This document shows positions 16,951 to 25,101 of a DNA stretch of 64,000 nucleotides, one piece after another. A program made the position numbers and the translations under genes. Origin of the DNA: an uncultured Prevotellaceae bacterium (lineage in GTDB: Bacteria; Bacteroidota; Bacteroidia; Bacteroidales; Bacteroidaceae). The notes under the pieces were generated by a model. The model had not been told where the DNA came from. It worked only from the letters and a program-made list of their open reading frames with translations, and made no database searches. Numbering within the stretch: position 1 is the stretch's first letter; every line of letters begins with the position of its first letter. The stretch lies in contig ONFE01000001.1 in assembly GCA_900316985.1 (NCBI GenBank), positions 62,001-126,000 of the forward strand, written 5' to 3'.

Positions 16951-16961
16951 AAATCATCATA

Positions 16962-17570
16962 ATGGAAAAAATCATCATCAACATCGGACGGCAATTCTCC
17001 TCCGGAGGGCGCTATATCTCAAAGATACTCTGTGAGGAATTCGGCTGCCGCTATTTCGACAAGGAGATCCTTGACCTTGCTGCCAAGGAAAGCGGCTTCT
17101 CGCCTGATGTCTTCAAAAAGAGCGACGAGAAGAAGAGTTTTATACATACGCTCTTCCACCTCCACGCTCCGATGCTTTCCGACGACAATTTCTATAACAA
17201 CAAGTTCTCTGAGGAGAGTCTTTTCAAGTTCCAGTGCGATGCCATCCGGAAAGCGGCCAGCCAAGGAAGTTGCCTGTTCATAGGACGTTGTGCCGACTAT
17301 GTGCTGCGTGATGAGCCTAATACGGTGAGCATATTCCTCGCTGCCGACATGGAAGACCGAATCAGCCGTACGATGGAACGCTATAACATGGATGAGGAAA
17401 GTGCGCGGAAGACCATCAGCAAGAAAGACAGCACGCGTGCCTCCTACTACAACTATTACACGGGCAAGAAATGGGGTGCCGCCGAAAGTTATGACCTCTG
17501 CATCAACACCTCCATTTTCGGACTTGATGAAACAGCGAAATTTATTGCCGACTTTATCCGCAAAAGATGA
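16962..17570 (+). CDS. Cytidylate-kinase-like family protein
   Basis: A 202-residue protein of the Cmk-like P-loop group (PF13189). It starts with an AAA-type loop IGRQFSSGGRYISK and continues with FGCRYFDKEILDLAAKESG and LFIGRCADYVLRD, which fit that family rather than true Cmk. A separate genuine cmk is at 47564. The substrate is unknown; nucleoside monophosphate phosphorylation is inference. It overlaps the following phosphodiesterase gene by 4 nt. Confidence 0.85.
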   Translation: MEKIIINIGRQFSSGGRYISKILCEEFGCRYFDKEILDLAAKESGFSPDVFKKSDEKKSFIHTLFHLHAPMLSDDNFYNNKFSEESLFKFQCDAIRKAASQGSCLFIGRCADYVLRDEPNTVSIFLAADMEDRISRTMERYNMDEESARKTISKKDSTRASYYNYYTGKKWGAAESYDLCINTSIFGLDETAKFIADFIRKR

Positions 17571-18061
17571 AAAGGATAGGCATCATCAGCGACACCCACG
17601 CCTACTGGGATGAGAAGTATCTGCATTACTTCGAGCCTTGCGACGAAATATGGCACGCAGGGGACATCGGTTCTCTCGAGGTGGCCCAGAAACTGGCGGA
17701 GTTCCGTCCGTTGAAAGCCGTATATGGAAATATCGACGGTGGTGACATGCGCCGTATCTTCCCCGAGACGCTCAGATGGAAATGCGAGGACGTGGATGTA
17801 CTGATGAAGCACATAGGCGGATATCCCGGCAATTACGACCCCAGCATACGTGCCCAGATATTCCGCAATCCTCCTCAACTCTTCATCAGCGGGCATTCAC
17901 ATATCCTGAAGGTGAAGTTCGACAAGACACTGAATCTGCTCCACATCAATCCAGGTGCCGCAGGGCTCTACGGATGGCATAAGGAGCGTACTCTGATAAG
18001 ATTGGCCGTCGAAGGCAATAAATTCACCGATTGCGAAGTTATTACATTAGAAAAGAGATAG
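17567..18061 (+). CDS. YfcE/MJ0936-type metallophosphodiesterase
   Basis: A 164-residue calcineurin-like phosphoesterase. The metal ligands are visible in GIISDTHAY, HAGDIG, VYGNIDGGD, MKHIGGYPG and SGHSH. Length and motif order fit the small YfcE/MJ0936 group of Mn-dependent phosphodiesterases. The physiological substrate is unknown. It is coupled by an ATGA overlap to the Cmk-like gene and is followed after 6 nt by a small membrane protein gene. Confidence 0.9.
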   Translation: MKRIGIISDTHAYWDEKYLHYFEPCDEIWHAGDIGSLEVAQKLAEFRPLKAVYGNIDGGDMRRIFPETLRWKCEDVDVLMKHIGGYPGNYDPSIRAQIFRNPPQLFISGHSHILKVKFDKTLNLLHINPGAAGLYGWHKERTLIRLAVEGNKFTDCEVITLEKR

Positions 18062-18067
18062 AAAAAA

Positions 18068-18232
18068 ATGGAGACCTTCTTTACGTTCGTACGATCTATG
18101 GCCAAGGGAATCTTTCAAGGCATCAACCAATATATCACCAATGACCTGCCTTCACATTTACTCTTGTTTATTGCAGCGTGCGTAATCGTAATCATTCATT
18201 TTGCCATCAAACTTTTCAAAAACAGAGATTAA
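18068..18232 (+). CDS. 54-residue single-pass membrane protein
   Basis: ATG at 18068 opens 54 codons ending TAA at 18230-18232. A polar, amphipathic N-terminal half (FFTFVRSMAKGIFQGINQYI) is followed by one strong membrane helix (about 30-49, LLLFIAACVIVIIHFAIKLF) and a basic tail KNRD. It starts 6 nt after the phosphodiesterase stop and ends 16 nt before rfbB, so it fits an operon position on this strand. I do not recognise the family. Coding status is inferred from position and the well-formed membrane segment. Confidence 0.6.
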   Translation: METFFTFVRSMAKGIFQGINQYITNDLPSHLLLFIAACVIVIIHFAIKLFKNRD

Positions 18233-18248
18233 TAAAACAATTATATAT

Positions 18249-19379
18249 ATGAGAACAATTGTCATTACCGGCGGTGCCGGATTCATTGGAAGTCACGTGG
18301 TTCGCCTCTTCGTGAACAAGTATCCCGACTATCACATCATCAATCTCGACAAACTGACGTATGCCGGAAACCTGGCTAACCTCAAGGACATCGAAGACAA
18401 ACCCAACTATGAGTTCGTCAAGATGGACATCTGCGACTTCGACGCCTTCTACCAGCTGATGCAGGACAAGAAGGTGGACGGCATCATTCATCTGGCTGCC
18501 GAAAGTCATGTGGACCGCTCCATCAAGGACCCCTTCACCTTTGCCAAGACCAATGTGATGGGTACCTTATCCTTACTACAGGCCGCCAAACTCTACTGGG
18601 AGTCGCTTCCTGAGCGTTATGAAGGCAAGCGCTTCTACCATATCTCTACCGACGAAGTTTATGGCGCCCTGAAACTGACCAACCCCGAAGGCATCGAGTC
18701 ACCCTTCACCACGACAGCCTCATCTGAGCATCACCATGCCTATGGTAAGGACTTCTTCGTAGAGACGACGAAATACACGCCCCACTCCCCCTACTCTGCC
18801 TCCAAGGCTTCAAGTGACCACTTCGTGCGTGCCTATCACGACACTTACGGAATGCCTACCATCGTCACCAACTGCTCGAACAACTACGGTCCCTATCAAT
18901 TCCCCGAGAAACTGATTCCGCTGTTCATCAATAACATCCGCCACCGTAAACCTCTGCCCGTCTATGGCAAAGGTGAGAATGTACGTGACTGGCTGTTTGT
19001 GGAAGACCACGCCCGTGCCATCGACCTCATCTTCCATAAGGGAATCATTGCCGAGACCTATAATATCGGCGGCTTTAACGAATGGAAGAACATCGACATC
19101 ATCAAGGTAGTCATCAAGACCGTTGATCGTCTGCTCGGTCGTCAGGAAGGCGAAGACATGGATCTCATCACCTATGTCACTGACCGTTTGGGACACGATG
19201 CCCGCTATGCTATTGACTCCCGCAAGCTGAAGGATGAACTCGGATGGGAGCCTTCATTACAATTCGAAGAGGGTATTGAAAAGACCGTCCGTTGGTATCT
19301 CGATCACCAGGAATGGCTTGACAACATCACCTCAGGAGATTACGAAAAGTATTACGACTCAATGTATAAGAACCGATGA
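18249..19379 (+). CDS. rfbB: dTDP-glucose 4,6-dehydratase
   Basis: A 376-residue extended-SDR enzyme that converts dTDP-glucose to dTDP-4-keto-6-deoxyglucose. NAD-binding [11 protein letters not shown], the active-site STDEVYGAL and the YSASKASSD (Tyr-x3-Lys) motif are all present. I chose ATG 18249 ([11 protein letters not shown]); the longer frame adds an unrelated peptide that overlaps the small membrane protein gene. It overlaps purT by 4 nt and heads a set including a sugar 3,4-ketoisomerase. rfbA (dTDP-glucose synthase) is not in this window. Confidence 0.95.
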   Translation: MRTIVITGGAGFIGSHVVRLFVNKYPDYHIINLDKLTYAGNLANLKDIEDKPNYEFVKMDICDFDAFYQLMQDKKVDGIIHLAAESHVDRSIKDPFTFAKTNVMGTLSLLQAAKLYWESLPERYEGKRFYHISTDEVYGALKLTNPEGIESPFTTTASSEHHHAYGKDFFVETTKYTPHSPYSASKASSDHFVRAYHDTYGMPTIVTNCSNNYGPYQFPEKLIPLFINNIRHRKPLPVYGKGENVRDWLFVEDHARAIDLIFHKGIIAETYNIGGFNEWKNIDIIKVVIKTVDRLLGRQEGEDMDLITYVTDRLGHDARYAIDSRKLKDELGWEPSLQFEEGIEKTVRWYLDHQEWLDNITSGDYEKYYDSMYKNR

Positions 19380-20572
19380 AAAAGATATTGTTATTAGGTT
19401 CAGGAGAACTGGGCAAAGAGTTTGTGATTGCCGCCATGCGTGCCGGCCAGTATGTAATTGCCTGTGACCGCTACGACAATGCCCCGGCCATGCAGGTAGC
19501 TGATGAGCGGGAGGTATTCAATATGCTCGACGGTGATGCCCTTGAAGCAGTTGTGAAGAAGCATCAGCCAGACATCATCGTACCTGAAATTGAAGCCATT
19601 CGCACGGAACGCCTGTTCCAATTCGAGGAGCAAGGCATACAGGTGGTTCCCTCGGCACGTGCCGTCAATTTCACCATGAACCGCCGCGCCATCCGCGATT
19701 TGGCAAGCCGCGATTTGGGTTTGCGCACCGCAAAGTACTTCTATGCCAAAACCTTTGATGAATTCAAAGAGGCTGCCGACAAAATCGGATTCCCCTGTGT
19801 GGTAAAGCCCTTGATGTCGTCAAGTGGCCATGGACAGAGTTACGTGCATAACGACGAAGAACTGGAACAGGCTTTCCGTGAAGCTATGGAAGGCAGCCGC
19901 GGAGACGTGAAGGAAGTCATCATCGAGGAATTTATCGACTTCGATTCCGAATTCACGTTGCTTACCGTCACCCAGAAAAACGGTCCTACGCTCTTCTGCC
20001 CACCCATCGGCCATGTGCAGAAAGGTGGCGACTACCGCGAGAGTTGGCAGCCCTATAAAATTTCCGAAGAAGCCCTGAAACAAGCTCAGCAGATGGCTGA
20101 TCAGGTAACGAAAGCATTGACTGGTGCTGGTATCTGGGGCGTAGAGTTCTTCCTGACCAAACTGGGGGAGGTCATTTTCTCCGAACTTTCGCCACGTCCG
20201 CATGACACAGGTATGGTAACGCTAGGCCATACGACCAATCTCTCAGAGTTTGAACTGCATCTGCGAGCCGTACTCGGATTGCCCATTGCCGGCATTCATC
20301 TAGAGCACGCCGGAGCATCAGCCGTCATTCTCTCCCCCAAAGAGGTGACGACTCCAGTTGACCGAACTTTGCTTCCCTACAATCTGGAGGAGGCGCTCAA
20401 AGAAGATCGCACCCGTATCCGTATCTTCGGTAAGCCTGATGCCCACTTCGGTCGCCGTATGGGCGTAGTGCTCTGCTACGGAGATCCTGAAGCCGACGTT
20501 GAGGCCCTTCGCGACAAAGCCAAGCGTCTGGCCAAGACCGTGCTCGGTACCGATCCCTATATGAAGAAATAA
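19376..20572 (+). CDS. purT: Formate-dependent GAR transformylase
   Basis: A 398-residue ATP-grasp enzyme that makes formyl-GAR from formate, ATP and GAR in purine synthesis. Visible: the N-terminal [20 protein letters not shown], the [16 protein letters not shown]-grasp loop and [15 protein letters not shown]. Length matches E. coli PurT (392). It lies between rfbB and a sugar 3,4-ketoisomerase gene, overlapping the first by 4 nt and followed after 3 nt by the second. That is an unusual home for a purine gene. Confidence 0.95.
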   Translation: MKKILLLGSGELGKEFVIAAMRAGQYVIACDRYDNAPAMQVADEREVFNMLDGDALEAVVKKHQPDIIVPEIEAIRTERLFQFEEQGIQVVPSARAVNFTMNRRAIRDLASRDLGLRTAKYFYAKTFDEFKEAADKIGFPCVVKPLMSSSGHGQSYVHNDEELEQAFREAMEGSRGDVKEVIIEEFIDFDSEFTLLTVTQKNGPTLFCPPIGHVQKGGDYRESWQPYKISEEALKQAQQMADQVTKALTGAGIWGVEFFLTKLGEVIFSELSPRPHDTGMVTLGHTTNLSEFELHLRAVLGLPIAGIHLEHAGASAVILSPKEVTTPVDRTLLPYNLEEALKEDRTRIRIFGKPDAHFGRRMGVVLCYGDPEADVEALRDKAKRLAKTVLGTDPYMKK

Positions 20573-20575
20573 GCT

Positions 20576-20986
20576 ATGAAAGAGCTGGGAAGAATCATTG
20601 AACTACCCAAGATTACTGATCCCCGAGGCAACCTGACCGTAGCTGAGGCCTTCAAGAATGTGCCCTTCGACATCAGGCGTGCCTACTGGGTTTACGATGT
20701 GCCCGGAGGTGAAAGCCGCGGAGGCCACGCCCACAAGCGCCTACGCCAATTAGTCATAGCGATGAGCGGTTCGTTTACTGTCACCCTCGACAATGGTCAC
20801 GAACAACAGAAATACTTGCTCAACCATCCTTGGGAAGGGCTGCTCATCGAAACTGAGACCTGGCGCACACTCGATGATTTCTCCTCTGGTGCCGTCTGTC
20901 TGGTGCTCGCCTCAGAACCTTTTGAAGAAGATGACTATATCTATGATTACGACGAGTTCTTGAAATACATAGGATGTTCGAAATAG
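20576..20986 (+). CDS. dTDP-4-keto-6-deoxyglucose 3,4-ketoisomerase (FdtA/QdtA-like cupin)
   Basis: A 136-residue cupin of the WxcM-like group. The catalytic His pair is in SRGGHAHKRLRQLVIAMSG, and the fold is the small beta-barrel expected for FdtA/QdtA. These enzymes act on the product of RfbB to start the route to 3-amino-3,6-dideoxy sugars. It overlaps the next (acyltransferase-like) gene by 13 nt. No sugar aminotransferase is adjacent, so the pathway is incomplete here. Confidence 0.85.
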   Translation: MKELGRIIELPKITDPRGNLTVAEAFKNVPFDIRRAYWVYDVPGGESRGGHAHKRLRQLVIAMSGSFTVTLDNGHEQQKYLLNHPWEGLLIETETWRTLDDFSSGAVCLVLASEPFEEDDYIYDYDEFLKYIGCSK

Positions 20987-21909
20987 TCAGATACGCTTCA
21001 TCACATAAAGACGAATGGAATCAGTTCGTGGCACAGTCGAAGAATGGCACATTCCTTTTCGACCGTAACTATATGGATTACCATAATGACCGCTTTGAGG
21101 ATCATTCGCTGTTGTTTTACAAGAAGGGCAAGCTATATGCTTTGCTGGCTGCTAACGAAAAGGATCATATCCTATACAGTCATCAGGGACTTACTTACGG
21201 AGGACTCATCACAACGGTTAAGACCACGACAGATGAAGTGCTCCAGATTTTTCAAGAGTTGAATGCCTATTACAAAAGGGCTGGCTTCCATAAAATCATT
21301 TATAAGGCCATCCCAAGCATCTATCATAAATGGCCTTCGGAAGAAGACCTCTATGCACTTACCTCCATCTGCCAGGCAAGGCTTATCATGCGAGATATCT
21401 CTTCGACCATCCTGCTCAACAAACAGTTCCCTTTTACGGAATCTAGAAAATCAGGTATGCGAAAAGCTTCGCAAGCCGGCATTCAAATCTCCGAGAGTGA
21501 TGACATCGATGCTTTCTGGAACATTCTTCAAGCAAATCTTCACCATAAATACGGAATCAACCCTGTTCATACGGCTGCGGAATTAAAGCTCTTAAAGTCA
21601 CGTTTTCCGCAACAGATACGTCTTTTCCTGGCTACACTTGATGACAAGCCATTAGGTGGGACAATTCTTTTCATCACACCTACCGTAGTTCACACTCAGT
21701 ATATCTCCGCCGATGAAGAAGGGAAACAAAAGGGTGCACTCGATCTTTTGTTTAAAGAAATACTAAAGAAGGATTGGAATGTGGACTATTTCGATTTCGG
21801 GAAATCCACCTCAACGGAAAGTTGCGAATTGAACCGAAAGCTCATTTTTCAGAAAGAAGGGTTCGGCGGACGCGGAGTTTGCTATGACACTTACGAATGG
21901 GCCTTGTAA
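20974..21909 (+). CDS. GNAT/FemAB-like acyltransferase
   Basis: A 311-residue protein with two GNAT-like halves, as in the FemAB/BioF2-like (Acetyltransf_6) group: FLFDRNYMDYHNDRF near residue 30, then GGTILFITPTVVHTQYISAD and the late FDFGKSTSTE. Given the gene before it, N-acylation of an amino sugar or lipid carrier is plausible, but this is inference from context only. The region looks more AT-rich than its neighbours. It is the last gene of the rfbB group, and its stop is followed within 31 nt by a 22-bp-unit array. Confidence 0.75.
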   Translation: MFEIVRYASSHKDEWNQFVAQSKNGTFLFDRNYMDYHNDRFEDHSLLFYKKGKLYALLAANEKDHILYSHQGLTYGGLITTVKTTTDEVLQIFQELNAYYKRAGFHKIIYKAIPSIYHKWPSEEDLYALTSICQARLIMRDISSTILLNKQFPFTESRKSGMRKASQAGIQISESDDIDAFWNILQANLHHKYGINPVHTAAELKLLKSRFPQQIRLFLATLDDKPLGGTILFITPTVVHTQYISADEEGKQKGALDLLFKEILKKDWNVDYFDFGKSTSTESCELNRKLIFQKEGFGGRGVCYDTYEWAL

Positions 21910-21939
21910 GAGAGTGTCCATTTGTGTTATAGCGGCCTG

Positions 21940-22025
21940 TTTCCACCAAGTAGAAGCAACCTTTCCACCCAATGGAAGCAACCTTTCCAGACTTTGGAAG
22001 CAAGGCTTCCACCCATTGGACGAGC
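21940..22025. repeat. 22-bp palindromic-unit array (locus A)
   Basis: Four contiguous units at 21940, 21962, 21984 and 22006 (last one partial). The unit is TTTCCA, five variable bases, then TGGAAGCAACC: an interrupted palindrome TTCCA...TGGAA plus a linker. The 21910-22218 gap holds this array, the inverted repeat at 22039-22157 and the lutC terminator. Confidence 0.85.
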
Positions 22026-22038
22026 AGACCGTGGAAAA

Positions 22039-22157
22039 GGTGAAGGATGAAGGTAGTGAAGGTAGTTTCTGCAACATTATATATAATACTTTTAGAGTTT
22101 ACGCACGAATATATATATATGTTATAAAAACTACCTTCACTACCTTCATCCTTCACC
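22039..22157. repeat. Perfect 30-bp inverted repeat with AT-rich 59-bp loop
   Basis: The left arm (22039-22068) is an exact reverse complement of the right arm (22128-22157). Each arm is built of repeats of GAAGGTAGT, about 9 bp apart. The loop is AT-rich with a TATATATATAT run. It lies between convergent operons. Confidence 0.9.
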
Positions 22158-22181
22158 CCAAGTATTGTCTCTGAATATAAG

Positions 22182-22211
22182 AAAAAAAAAGGCCGACCCT
22201 CAAGTCAGCCT
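22182..22211 (-). terminator. Intrinsic terminator of the lut operon
   Basis: On the minus strand AGGCTGAC pairs with GTCGGCCT (one G-U) and is followed by a run of nine T. It starts 8 nt after the lutC stop. Confidence 0.8.
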
Positions 22212-22218
22212 CTATTCC

Positions 22219-22812
22219 TTACTCCGGCATCAGGAACACCGTGACGCTCCGCGCCGCCTGAGCTCCCATCACCAAGACCTGTGCAATATCGGCAGTCTTC
22301 GACGGGCCGCTGATGAATGTGCCGTAGCCATCGTACTCTTTGTCAAATTCTATACGCTTGTAGGCCTCGTGCATATTGTTCACAATCTGACTCTTCGGCA
22401 AAAGGATAACGAGATTCTCGGAAATAAAGCACACGGCCTTCTCCTTCATCTGCTGCGGAACCCAGATACATGCGTTCTCAGCTACGCCGAACATTCCACG
22501 GATAACACCCACATCTGTTCCGTTCAAGTCACGCGCACGCCCAACGGTATCAGGATTCCTCGTGGCAATCGTCACCTCAGGGAGATTGCTCGCAAATTCC
22601 TTGGCTTCGGGATAAATATTCTTAATCAATTGATTGACATCTTCACCCGGCTTCACTTCCAACACCTTTCCGCCCACATTCTCAGTCATGGAAATAAACT
22701 GAATCAACGGATTAGGATAGGTGATGGCCTTGATATCATCGAGAGAAGGCATATCATATTTTACCTTCACATTCTCGCGATACCGCTTCAATATATCTTC
22801 TTTGTTACTCAT
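22219..22812 (-). CDS. lutC: LUD-domain lactate utilization protein C
   Basis: A 197-residue LUD-domain (LutC/YkgG) protein, one of three subunits of the Fe-S L-lactate oxidation complex in the cytosol. The segment VTIATRNPDTVGRARDLNGTD and the C-terminal YGTFISGPSKTADI, with GAQAARSVTVFLMP, are typical. It is the last gene of lutABC, 20 nt after lutB, and is followed by a clear terminator. Confidence 0.92.
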   Translation of the reverse strand: MSNKEDILKRYRENVKVKYDMPSLDDIKAITYPNPLIQFISMTENVGGKVLEVKPGEDVNQLIKNIYPEAKEFASNLPEVTIATRNPDTVGRARDLNGTDVGVIRGMFGVAENACIWVPQQMKEKAVCFISENLVILLPKSQIVNNMHEAYKRIEFDKEYDGYGTFISGPSKTADIAQVLVMGAQAARSVTVFLMPE

Positions 22813-22813
22813 A

Positions 22814-22858
22814 ACTTATCACTTATCATTTTTCACTTTTCACTTCCTTTCACTTTTC
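22814..22858. repeat. 7-bp word array at the lutB-lutC junction
   Basis: ACTTATC, ACTTATC, ATTTTTC, ACTTTTC, ACTTCCTTTC, ACTTTTC. Read on the minus strand it supplies the last codons and stop of lutB (VKGSEK) and the whole spacer to the lutC start. Confidence 0.8.
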
Positions 22859-24215
22859 CCTTCTTCCAAAGCGTATGGAAGCTCTGCTTCGGGAAGGTCA
22901 TCATCTTATGGCCATCAGCCCATGGATTCAATCCACAATTAATGAGAGGATCGGGTACGATATTGGCCAACGGGGCAAACTTCAGCGCAGTATTGTAGAA
23001 GCCAGAGCTGCCGAATATCATACTCATACCACGGCTCATCAACCTCTTCTCAGGATTAGCCGTTCCGAATTCGTCTAGTTGCTGACGCCACTGATAAATT
23101 TGATCGCCAAGGTTCACTTTCACCGGACATACCGTCTGACAACTCAAGCAGAGTGTGCAGGCAGATACATTACCGCTGTGCTGATACTTGTCGCGAAGCA
23201 TACCGAGGTTGATTCCGATAGGGCCAGGGATGAAATAACTGTAGGAATAACCGCCCGAACGACGATACACCGGACAGGTGTTCATACAAGAACCACAACG
23301 TATGCACTTCAACGCCTCCCAGTGCTGCTCGTTGGCGATCCATTCCGAACGGCCGTTATCCACAAGTACAATATGCATCGGGGCCGCCGTGGGACGAGCC
23401 TTGCGGAAATGCGACGTATAAGTAGTGGTAGGCTGTCCGGTTCCTGCCCTGCAGAGCATACGCTGGAATACAGCCAAACAGTCGTAGTTTGGTATCACCT
23501 TTTCCAATCCCATGGCAGCAATGTGTAGCTTGGGGCACGAGGTGCTCATGTCAGCATTACCCTCATTAGTGCAAACGACGATGTCGCCCGTCTCGGCAAT
23601 TCCGAAATTGGCTCCCGTCATACCGGCATCAGCCGTAAGGAATTCATTGCGCAACGACAGGCGCGCACAATAAGTAAGGTACGTGGGATCATGATTACCC
23701 TTCTCGGAGCCTAATTTCTCTTCAAAGAGTTCACCCACATCATCGTGGTTCAGATGGATGGCAGGCATTACGATATGACTCGGTTTCTGACCCTTTAACT
23801 GGATGATGCGTTCACCCAAATCGGTCTCTACCACTTCAATGCCGTGCTGTTCCAGGAAGGGATTCATCTCACATTCCTCGGTGAGCATCGATTTAGACTT
23901 GACGATTTTCTTCACGTTGGCTTTCCTCAGGATGCCCAACACAATCTCGTTAAACTCCTGGGCGTCTTTTGCCCAATGAACGATGCAGCCGTTTTTCTCG
24001 GCATTTGTGGAAAACTGGTCCAGATATTCATCAAGATGCGTCACCGTATGGCGCTTGATTTGCGAAGCCTTCTCGCGCAACTGTTCCCATTCTGCCAAGC
24101 CATAGGCCATATTGTCGCGCTTGCCGCGTACACTCCAGAACGTAGCATCGTGCCACTTCGCGTATGTTTGGTTCTTCAAGAACTCTTTTGCTGCTTTACT
24201 ATGTCCTGTACTCAT
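22833..24215 (-). CDS. lutB: Lactate utilization Fe-S protein B
   Basis: A 460-residue LutB/YkgF subunit. The N-terminal LUD-like part is followed by two 4Fe-4S motifs, CIRCGSCMNTCPVYR (about residue 305) and CTLCLSCQTVCPVK (about 355), which carry electrons from lactate oxidation. It starts 4 nt inside lutA (overlap). The Lys/Ser-rich C-terminus (KVKGSEK) comes from the word array at the junction with lutC and is probably not conserved. Confidence 0.93.
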   Translation of the reverse strand: MSTGHSKAAKEFLKNQTYAKWHDATFWSVRGKRDNMAYGLAEWEQLREKASQIKRHTVTHLDEYLDQFSTNAEKNGCIVHWAKDAQEFNEIVLGILRKANVKKIVKSKSMLTEECEMNPFLEQHGIEVVETDLGERIIQLKGQKPSHIVMPAIHLNHDDVGELFEEKLGSEKGNHDPTYLTYCARLSLRNEFLTADAGMTGANFGIAETGDIVVCTNEGNADMSTSCPKLHIAAMGLEKVIPNYDCLAVFQRMLCRAGTGQPTTTYTSHFRKARPTAAPMHIVLVDNGRSEWIANEQHWEALKCIRCGSCMNTCPVYRRSGGYSYSYFIPGPIGINLGMLRDKYQHSGNVSACTLCLSCQTVCPVKVNLGDQIYQWRQQLDEFGTANPEKRLMSRGMSMIFGSSGFYNTALKFAPLANIVPDPLINCGLNPWADGHKMMTFPKQSFHTLWKKGKVKGSEK

Positions 24216-24946
24216 AATCCTGCTGCTAAAATTTCAACCACATGCTTAAACTTCATATTCAGGCCTTGTTTCTTGGCAACGCCTGCCATATGCATCAGGC
24301 ACGAACAGTCGGGCCCCGTCACGTATTCAGCACCTGTCTGAATATGACGCTCCAACTTGTCCTTGCCCATCTGAGCCGATACTGCCGTCTCTTCCACCGA
24401 GAACATACCACCAAAACCGCAACACTCATCAGGACGTTCTGGCTCCACCACCTCGCATCCATCCACCAATGAGAGCAGATCCTTAATCTTATTAAACTTC
24501 TCCACATGCTCCTCGGAGGGAGAAGAAAGACCCAGTTCACGAACGCCGTGACAGGAATTATGGAGACTCACCTTATGAGGAAACGTACCGAGCGGATGGT
24601 CAACTTTCACCACATCATGGAGGAATTCCACGACATCCATTGCCTTCTTGGCGGTTATACACTCGTGACCAGCCAGCAGACGCTCATAGTTCACACGTAT
24701 GAAAGCCACGCAACTCACCGAAGGAGCCACCACATAGTCGAAGCCCTTAAACTTGTCTTCGAACTTCTCAACCAATGGTACAGCTATCTTCTCGAATCCG
24801 CCATTCGCCATCGGCTGTCCACAGCATGTCTGTCCTTCGGGATAATCCACGTCGAGCCCCAGATGCTTCAATAGTTTATATGTGGCCACACCTACCTCAG
24901 GATAGAGTGCGTCCACATAGCAGGGAATGAATAGTCCGATTTTCAT
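24212..24946 (-). CDS. lutA: Lactate utilization protein A (CCG-domain)
   Basis: A 244-residue LutA/YkgE subunit with two cysteine-rich CCG-type sites, seen at GQTCCGQPMANGG, HNSCHGVRELG and DECCGFGGMFSV, which bind Fe-S clusters or quinone-side partners. I chose ATG 24946 (MKIGLFIPCYVDAL); the longer frame contains part of the promoter. A TATATTTG element (24997-25004, minus strand) lies 50 nt upstream. lutABC oxidises L-lactate to pyruvate. Confidence 0.93.
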   Translation of the reverse strand: MKIGLFIPCYVDALYPEVGVATYKLLKHLGLDVDYPEGQTCCGQPMANGGFEKIAVPLVEKFEDKFKGFDYVVAPSVSCVAFIRVNYERLLAGHECITAKKAMDVVEFLHDVVKVDHPLGTFPHKVSLHNSCHGVRELGLSSPSEEHVEKFNKIKDLLSLVDGCEVVEPERPDECCGFGGMFSVEETAVSAQMGKDKLERHIQTGAEYVTGPDCSCLMHMAGVAKKQGLNMKFKHVVEILAAGL

Positions 24947-24996
24947 AATGTTTTTGTTTAATAGATTTGTAGCCAATTATATTTTCCTTTTGACTG

Positions 24997-25004
24997 CAAA
25001 TATA
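24997..25004 (-). promoter_or_regulatory. TATATTTG -7 element, lutABC operon
   Basis: Reverse-strand TAnnTTTG match 50 nt before the lutA start; divergent from the topB promoter at 25066. Confidence 0.6.
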
Positions 25005-25065
25005 CTAAAAATTTCTTCACCTTCTTAATTTTTCCCTGTTTTTTTTCAGTGTCGATTATTTTTTT

Positions 25066-25073
25066 TACCTTTG
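25066..25073 (+). promoter_or_regulatory. TACCTTTG -7 element, topB
   Basis: A TAnnTTTG match 28 nt before the topB ATG at 25102. Confidence 0.65.
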
Positions 25074-25101
25074 CAAGCCAAATCATTCATCAAAAGCGAA
25101 A

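Noticed and set aside
16962-17570. True cytidylate kinase
   Set aside because: The P-loop region and later motifs fit the Cmk-like family, and a canonical cmk is at 47564.
18249-21909. Horizontally acquired O-antigen cluster
   Set aside because: No glycosyltransferases, flippase, polymerase or mobility genes; rfbB and purT look compositionally like their surroundings.
21940-22025. 22-bp arrays as a small CRISPR array
   Set aside because: Units are contiguous with no unique spacers, each unit is itself palindromic, and no cas genes are in the window.
22039-22157. Inverted repeats as insertion-sequence ends
   Set aside because: Arms are internally repetitive, the loop is only 59 bp and AT-rich with no transposase, and I see no target-site duplication.
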